From contig JALVCM010000101.1 of NCBI GenBank assembly GCA_027010005.1, positions 1 to 15,074 on the forward strand: a stretch of 15,074 nt of DNA, read 5' to 3'. A model generated the notes under the pieces. The model did no database searches, was not told the origin of the DNA, and saw only the letters and a list, made by a program, of their open reading frames with translations. Source of the DNA: Thiohalobacter sp. Lineage in GTDB: Bacteria; Pseudomonadota; Gammaproteobacteria; DSM-19610. Position numbers and translations under genes: made by a program. Below, piece by piece: positions 12,342-15,074 of this stretch; within the stretch, counting starts at the first letter, position 1, and each line of letters opens with the position of its first letter.

Positions 12342-15074
12342 TTATTCCTCGAGCAATTCCGTTATATTTTCCATCAGGTCGCTTTCCTGGAAGGGTTTGC
12401 CCAGGTAGCGGTTGACACCGATTTGCATGGCGCGCTGACGATGTTTATCCCCTGTACGAGAGGTAATCATGATGATCGGAATATCACGCAGGCGCGGCTC
12501 GTTGCGAATATGTGTCGCAAGTTCGAAACCGTCCATACGCGGCATTTCGATATCCAGCAGCATTATATCAGGGATATTTTCCTGTAGCTTGGAAACCGCA
12601 TCGACGCCGTCCTTGGCCGATATGACATTCATATCGTTGCGCTCGAGCAGACGGGTCGTCACCTTGCGTACTGTAATCGAGTCATCGACCACCATAACGG
12701 TCACACCCTGCTTCTCGGCCGGCTGACGCATCATCTCCTCAACCTGGTCCATCATACCGCCGGCCGTGCCGACACCACGCAACATGGCAACCATGTCAAG
12801 AATCATGACCACGCGCCCGTCACCCAGGATGGTCGCACCGGAGACCCCGCGAACAGTACTGATCTGGGGACCGACCGACTTGACGACAATTTCACGACTG
12901 CCCAGCAGGTTTTCGACATGGAATGCCACACCGTGGTCACCGGTGCGTACAAGCAATACCGGTAAACGTTTCTGCGCACCATCAAGATGCGGTGTACCAC
13001 TCCCCAGCACGGTACCCAGATGCCGGACTTCGTAGTCATAGCCGCCGTACTCGAAACGGGACTCCGGATCGTCATAATACGCCTTGAGATCCTCACGACG
13101 CAGCCGAACGATACCCTCGATACTCGACAGGGGTACCGCGTAGGTATCCTCACCCACTTCAATGAGCAATGCCTGGTTCAGCGCCAGAGTAAATGGCAGA
13201 CGAATGGTAAAGGTGGTCCCTTCACCCTGCCTTGAATCAATATGCAATGAGCCGCCAAGCTGTTTGACCTCGCTGTTCACGACATCCATGCCCACACCGC
13301 GACCGGAAACCTGCGTCACCTTGTCTGCCGTACTGAAGCCGGTTTCCAGTATAAACTGGAGTACCTCGTTGTCGCTCAGCGCAGCATCCTTGTCCATCAG
13401 GCCACGTTCAATCGCCTTTTTGCGGATGGAATCCAGGTTGATACCGGCACCGTCATCTGACATTCTGAGTACCACGTCGGAAGACTCCCGCTCAAACGTA
13501 ATGCGTATCGTACCGGCTTCCGGCTTGCCGGCCCTGAGGCGCTGCTCGGGTGTTTCGATACCGTGGGATATCGCGTTACGCAGCATGTGCTCGATAGGCG
13601 CAACAATCCGGTCCACCACGGCGCGGTCCATTTCGCCTTCGGCACCGGACAGTTCCAGCTCGGCCTGCTTGCCAAGCTCCTGGCAGGTCTGGCGAACGAT
13701 ACGACGCATGCGCGGCGCAAGACCAAGGAACGGCACCATGCGGGTGCGCATCAGGCCTTCCTGGAGTTCGGTATTGACGCGTGACTGCTGCAACAGCAAT
13801 GTTTCGGATTCGCGGGTGATATTATCGAGCAGGCCCTGCAGGCTGCCCAGATCACTGCAACTTTCTACCAGGGAGCGGGAAAGCTGCTGCATGTGCGAGT
13901 AGCGGTCCATTTCCAGCGGATCGAACTCTTCTTCACCATTTTCCTGTTCAGCCTCACGCTCGTAGCGGAACAGCACCTGTGCCTCGGTTTCAATTTCAAG
14001 CTTGCGCAACTGTTCCCGTACACGGGCAACCGTCTGCTCGAGCTCAACCAGGTTAAAGCGGTATGCACCTACCTGTTGTTCGAGGCGTGAGCGATAGATG
14101 CTCACCTCACCCGCGTAGTTAACAAGATTATCGAGCAGGGAAGCCTTGACCCTGACCAGCTCCTGGCTGGACCTGGAATGTGTACGCCGCTCTTTTGTCT
14201 CGACATCTTTTTCGACAACCACTGGTTGTACTGCGGGCTCTGCCTTTGCAGGCTTCTGTTTTTTGCGTTTGGCCGGCTTGCGCCCTTCACGAAGGGCTTC
14301 AAGGTCCGCCACAAGTTCCGGCATTTCGGAAACCGGCTTGTGTTCTGCGACGTCGCCTATCATGCGCGTCAGTGCATCATGTGTTTCCTGTAACAGGGCA
14401 AACACCTGGGGGGTTGCCTCGACCTCATCAGCACCCACTTTTTCGACCAGGGATTCAACAGCGTGCGAGAGATCACCGATCGCAGTGATATCCGCCATGC
14501 GCGAGCCACCCTTGAGGGTGTGCAACTCGCGCTGAAATTCCTCCATCAGTTCGCGGTTGGCAGCATCGTCCTTCCAGTTCTGCAGCGTTTCCTCGCTGTG
14601 TTCGAGAATGTCCGCCGCCTCTTCCAGAAAGACCTCGAGCAACTCGGGATCCGTTTCACGATAAGGATCGTCGGCCAGCGGGATATCTGCTGCAGGGGAC
14701 TCCGTCTCTTCTGTTGCAACCGCTACTGTATCAACAGCTTCCGGTTTAGCCACTTCGGGTACCGCTTCCGGGCTTTCTTCCTCGTGAAGGCCGGACAGCA
14801 CACTTTCACGCAGCGCCTGGAGCACTTCGATCAATTCGCCATGGGGCGTCAGCGGCCTGTTTCCACGCACTTCGTCGAGCATTCCGACCAGTGCATCCTG
14901 GGCCTGCTGCACACCCTGCAGGGCCTGCTCGTTGGCAGCACCACCACACTCATTAATGGTAATAATCAGGGATTCAACGGCATGTGCAAGGTCGCCTACC
15001 GGACCGAGGTCCGCCATCCGCGCACCACCCTTGACGGTATGCAGCGCACGCTGCAGTTCAGCAAGTGCCTCACT
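12342..15074 (-). CDS. chpA: ChpA-like hybrid histidine kinase (5' end outside window)
   Basis: This is a CheA-type kinase that would phosphorylate PilG/PilH-type regulators controlling type IV pilus motility. The frame is open to the window edge, so the Met codon at 15017 is internal and the N-terminus is missing; 910 residues are visible. In order (numbered from the edge): the end of one Hpt domain with His12 in LHTVKGGARM; a Glu/Pro-rich linker; a second Hpt with His185 in LHTLKGGSRM; a Lys/Ala-rich linker (about 260-290); the dimerisation and P4 kinase domain with the N box at N500 (HMLRNAISHG), G1 DDGAG (540-544) and G2 GRGVGM (591-596); a CheW-like domain (about 630-770); and a receiver with DD 797-798, phospho-acceptor D841 and K893. 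The repeated Hpt domains and fused receiver match ChpA/PilL rather than flagellar CheA. It overlaps no gene and is followed by chpB and chpC. Confidence 0.95.
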   Translation of the reverse strand, partial: SEALAELQRALHTVKGGARMADLGPVGDLAHAVESLIITINECGGAANEQALQGVQQAQDALVGMLDEVRGNRPLTPHGELIEVLQALRESVLSGLHEEESPEAVPEVAKPEAVDTVAVATEETESPAADIPLADDPYRETDPELLEVFLEEAADILEHSEETLQNWKDDAANRELMEEFQRELHTLKGGSRMADITAIGDLSHAVESLVEKVGADEVEATPQVFALLQETHDALTRMIGDVAEHKPVSEMPELVADLEALREGRKPAKRKKQKPAKAEPAVQPVVVEKDVETKERRTHSRSSQELVRVKASLLDNLVNYAGEVSIYRSRLEQQVGAYRFNLVELEQTVARVREQLRKLEIETEAQVLFRYEREAEQENGEEEFDPLEMDRYSHMQQLSRSLVESCSDLGSLQGLLDNITRESETLLLQQSRVNTELQEGLMRTRMVPFLGLAPRMRRIVRQTCQELGKQAELELSGAEGEMDRAVVDRIVAPIEHMLRNAISHGIETPEQRLRAGKPEAGTIRITFERESSDVVLRMSDDGAGINLDSIRKKAIERGLMDKDAALSDNEVLQFILETGFSTADKVTQVSGRGVGMDVVNSEVKQLGGSLHIDSRQGEGTTFTIRLPFTLALNQALLIEVGEDTYAVPLSSIEGIVRLRREDLKAYYDDPESRFEYGGYDYEVRHLGTVLGSGTPHLDGAQKRLPVLLVRTGDHGVAFHVENLLGSREIVVKSVGPQISTVRGVSGATILGDGRVVMILDMVAMLRGVGTAGGMMDQVEEMMRQPAEKQGVTVMVVDDSITVRKVTTRLLERNDMNVISAKDGVDAVSKLQENIPDIMLLDIEMPRMDGFELATHIRNEPRLRDIPIIMITSRTGDKHRQRAMQIGVNRYLGKPFQESDLMENITELLEE

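Noticed and set aside
15015..15017. Met codon as the start of the chpA-like gene
   Set aside because: The frame stays open to the window edge, and the residues before this Met complete an Hpt active-site motif (LHTVKGGAR), so the Met is internal.
1..15074. CRISPR arrays, tRNA or rRNA genes, insertion sequences
   Set aside because: No spaced repeats, cloverleaf or rRNA-like tracts, or transposase frames were seen. The only mobile-type DNA is the two palindromic repeats.

Overview
The window looks like chromosomal DNA from a free-living, biofilm-forming gammaproteobacterium of moderately high G+C. Four features point this way: a VPxPA-type PEP-CTERM protein (exosortase substrate), a proteobacterial SAH riboswitch in front of ahcY, a Pseudomonas-like REP hairpin, and a Chp (type IV pilus / twitching) chemosensory cluster. 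The species cannot be named from this sequence alone.

Positions 1-387 hold no supportable gene but are rich in dyads: an 11-bp inverted repeat with a 50-nt spacer, and an 8-bp dyad just ahead of the first gene. Next come two exported proteins in tandem on the + strand. One is a PEP-CTERM surface protein (388-1164). The other is a 630-aa mosaic secreted protein with duplicated Asp/Ser-rich linkers and a C-terminal Trp-Lys domain (1275-3167). The second ends at a clear intrinsic terminator. A membrane protein with seven likely TM helices and a TPR-like tail follows (3331-4644).

The middle is a SAM-cycle block on the + strand: metK, ahcY, then metF-bioA-rsmE as a tight operon. MetK makes SAM. 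Methyltransferases, including RsmE, turn it into SAH. AhcY splits SAH to homocysteine, MetF makes the methyl-THF that remethylates homocysteine, and BioA uses SAM as an amino donor. ahcY has a good sigma70 promoter, a complete SAH riboswitch with pseudoknot, and a small hairpin over its ribosome binding site. metK has an intrinsic-terminator-like hairpin between its promoters and its ribosome binding site, with alternative pairings typical of an attenuator; I do not recognise it as a named riboswitch class. Two unrelated palindromic repeats bracket the ahcY unit.

The right part is on the - strand and converges on rsmE with a 19-bp tail-to-tail overlap. It is the distal end of a Chp-type cluster, transcribed as chpA (a CheA-like hybrid kinase cut by the window edge), chpB (CheB-like methylesterase with a degenerate receiver) and chpC (CheW-like).

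The best candidate for something undescribed is the metK leader. Next come the mosaic secreted protein beside the PEP-CTERM gene and the nested dyad over the ahcY promoter.
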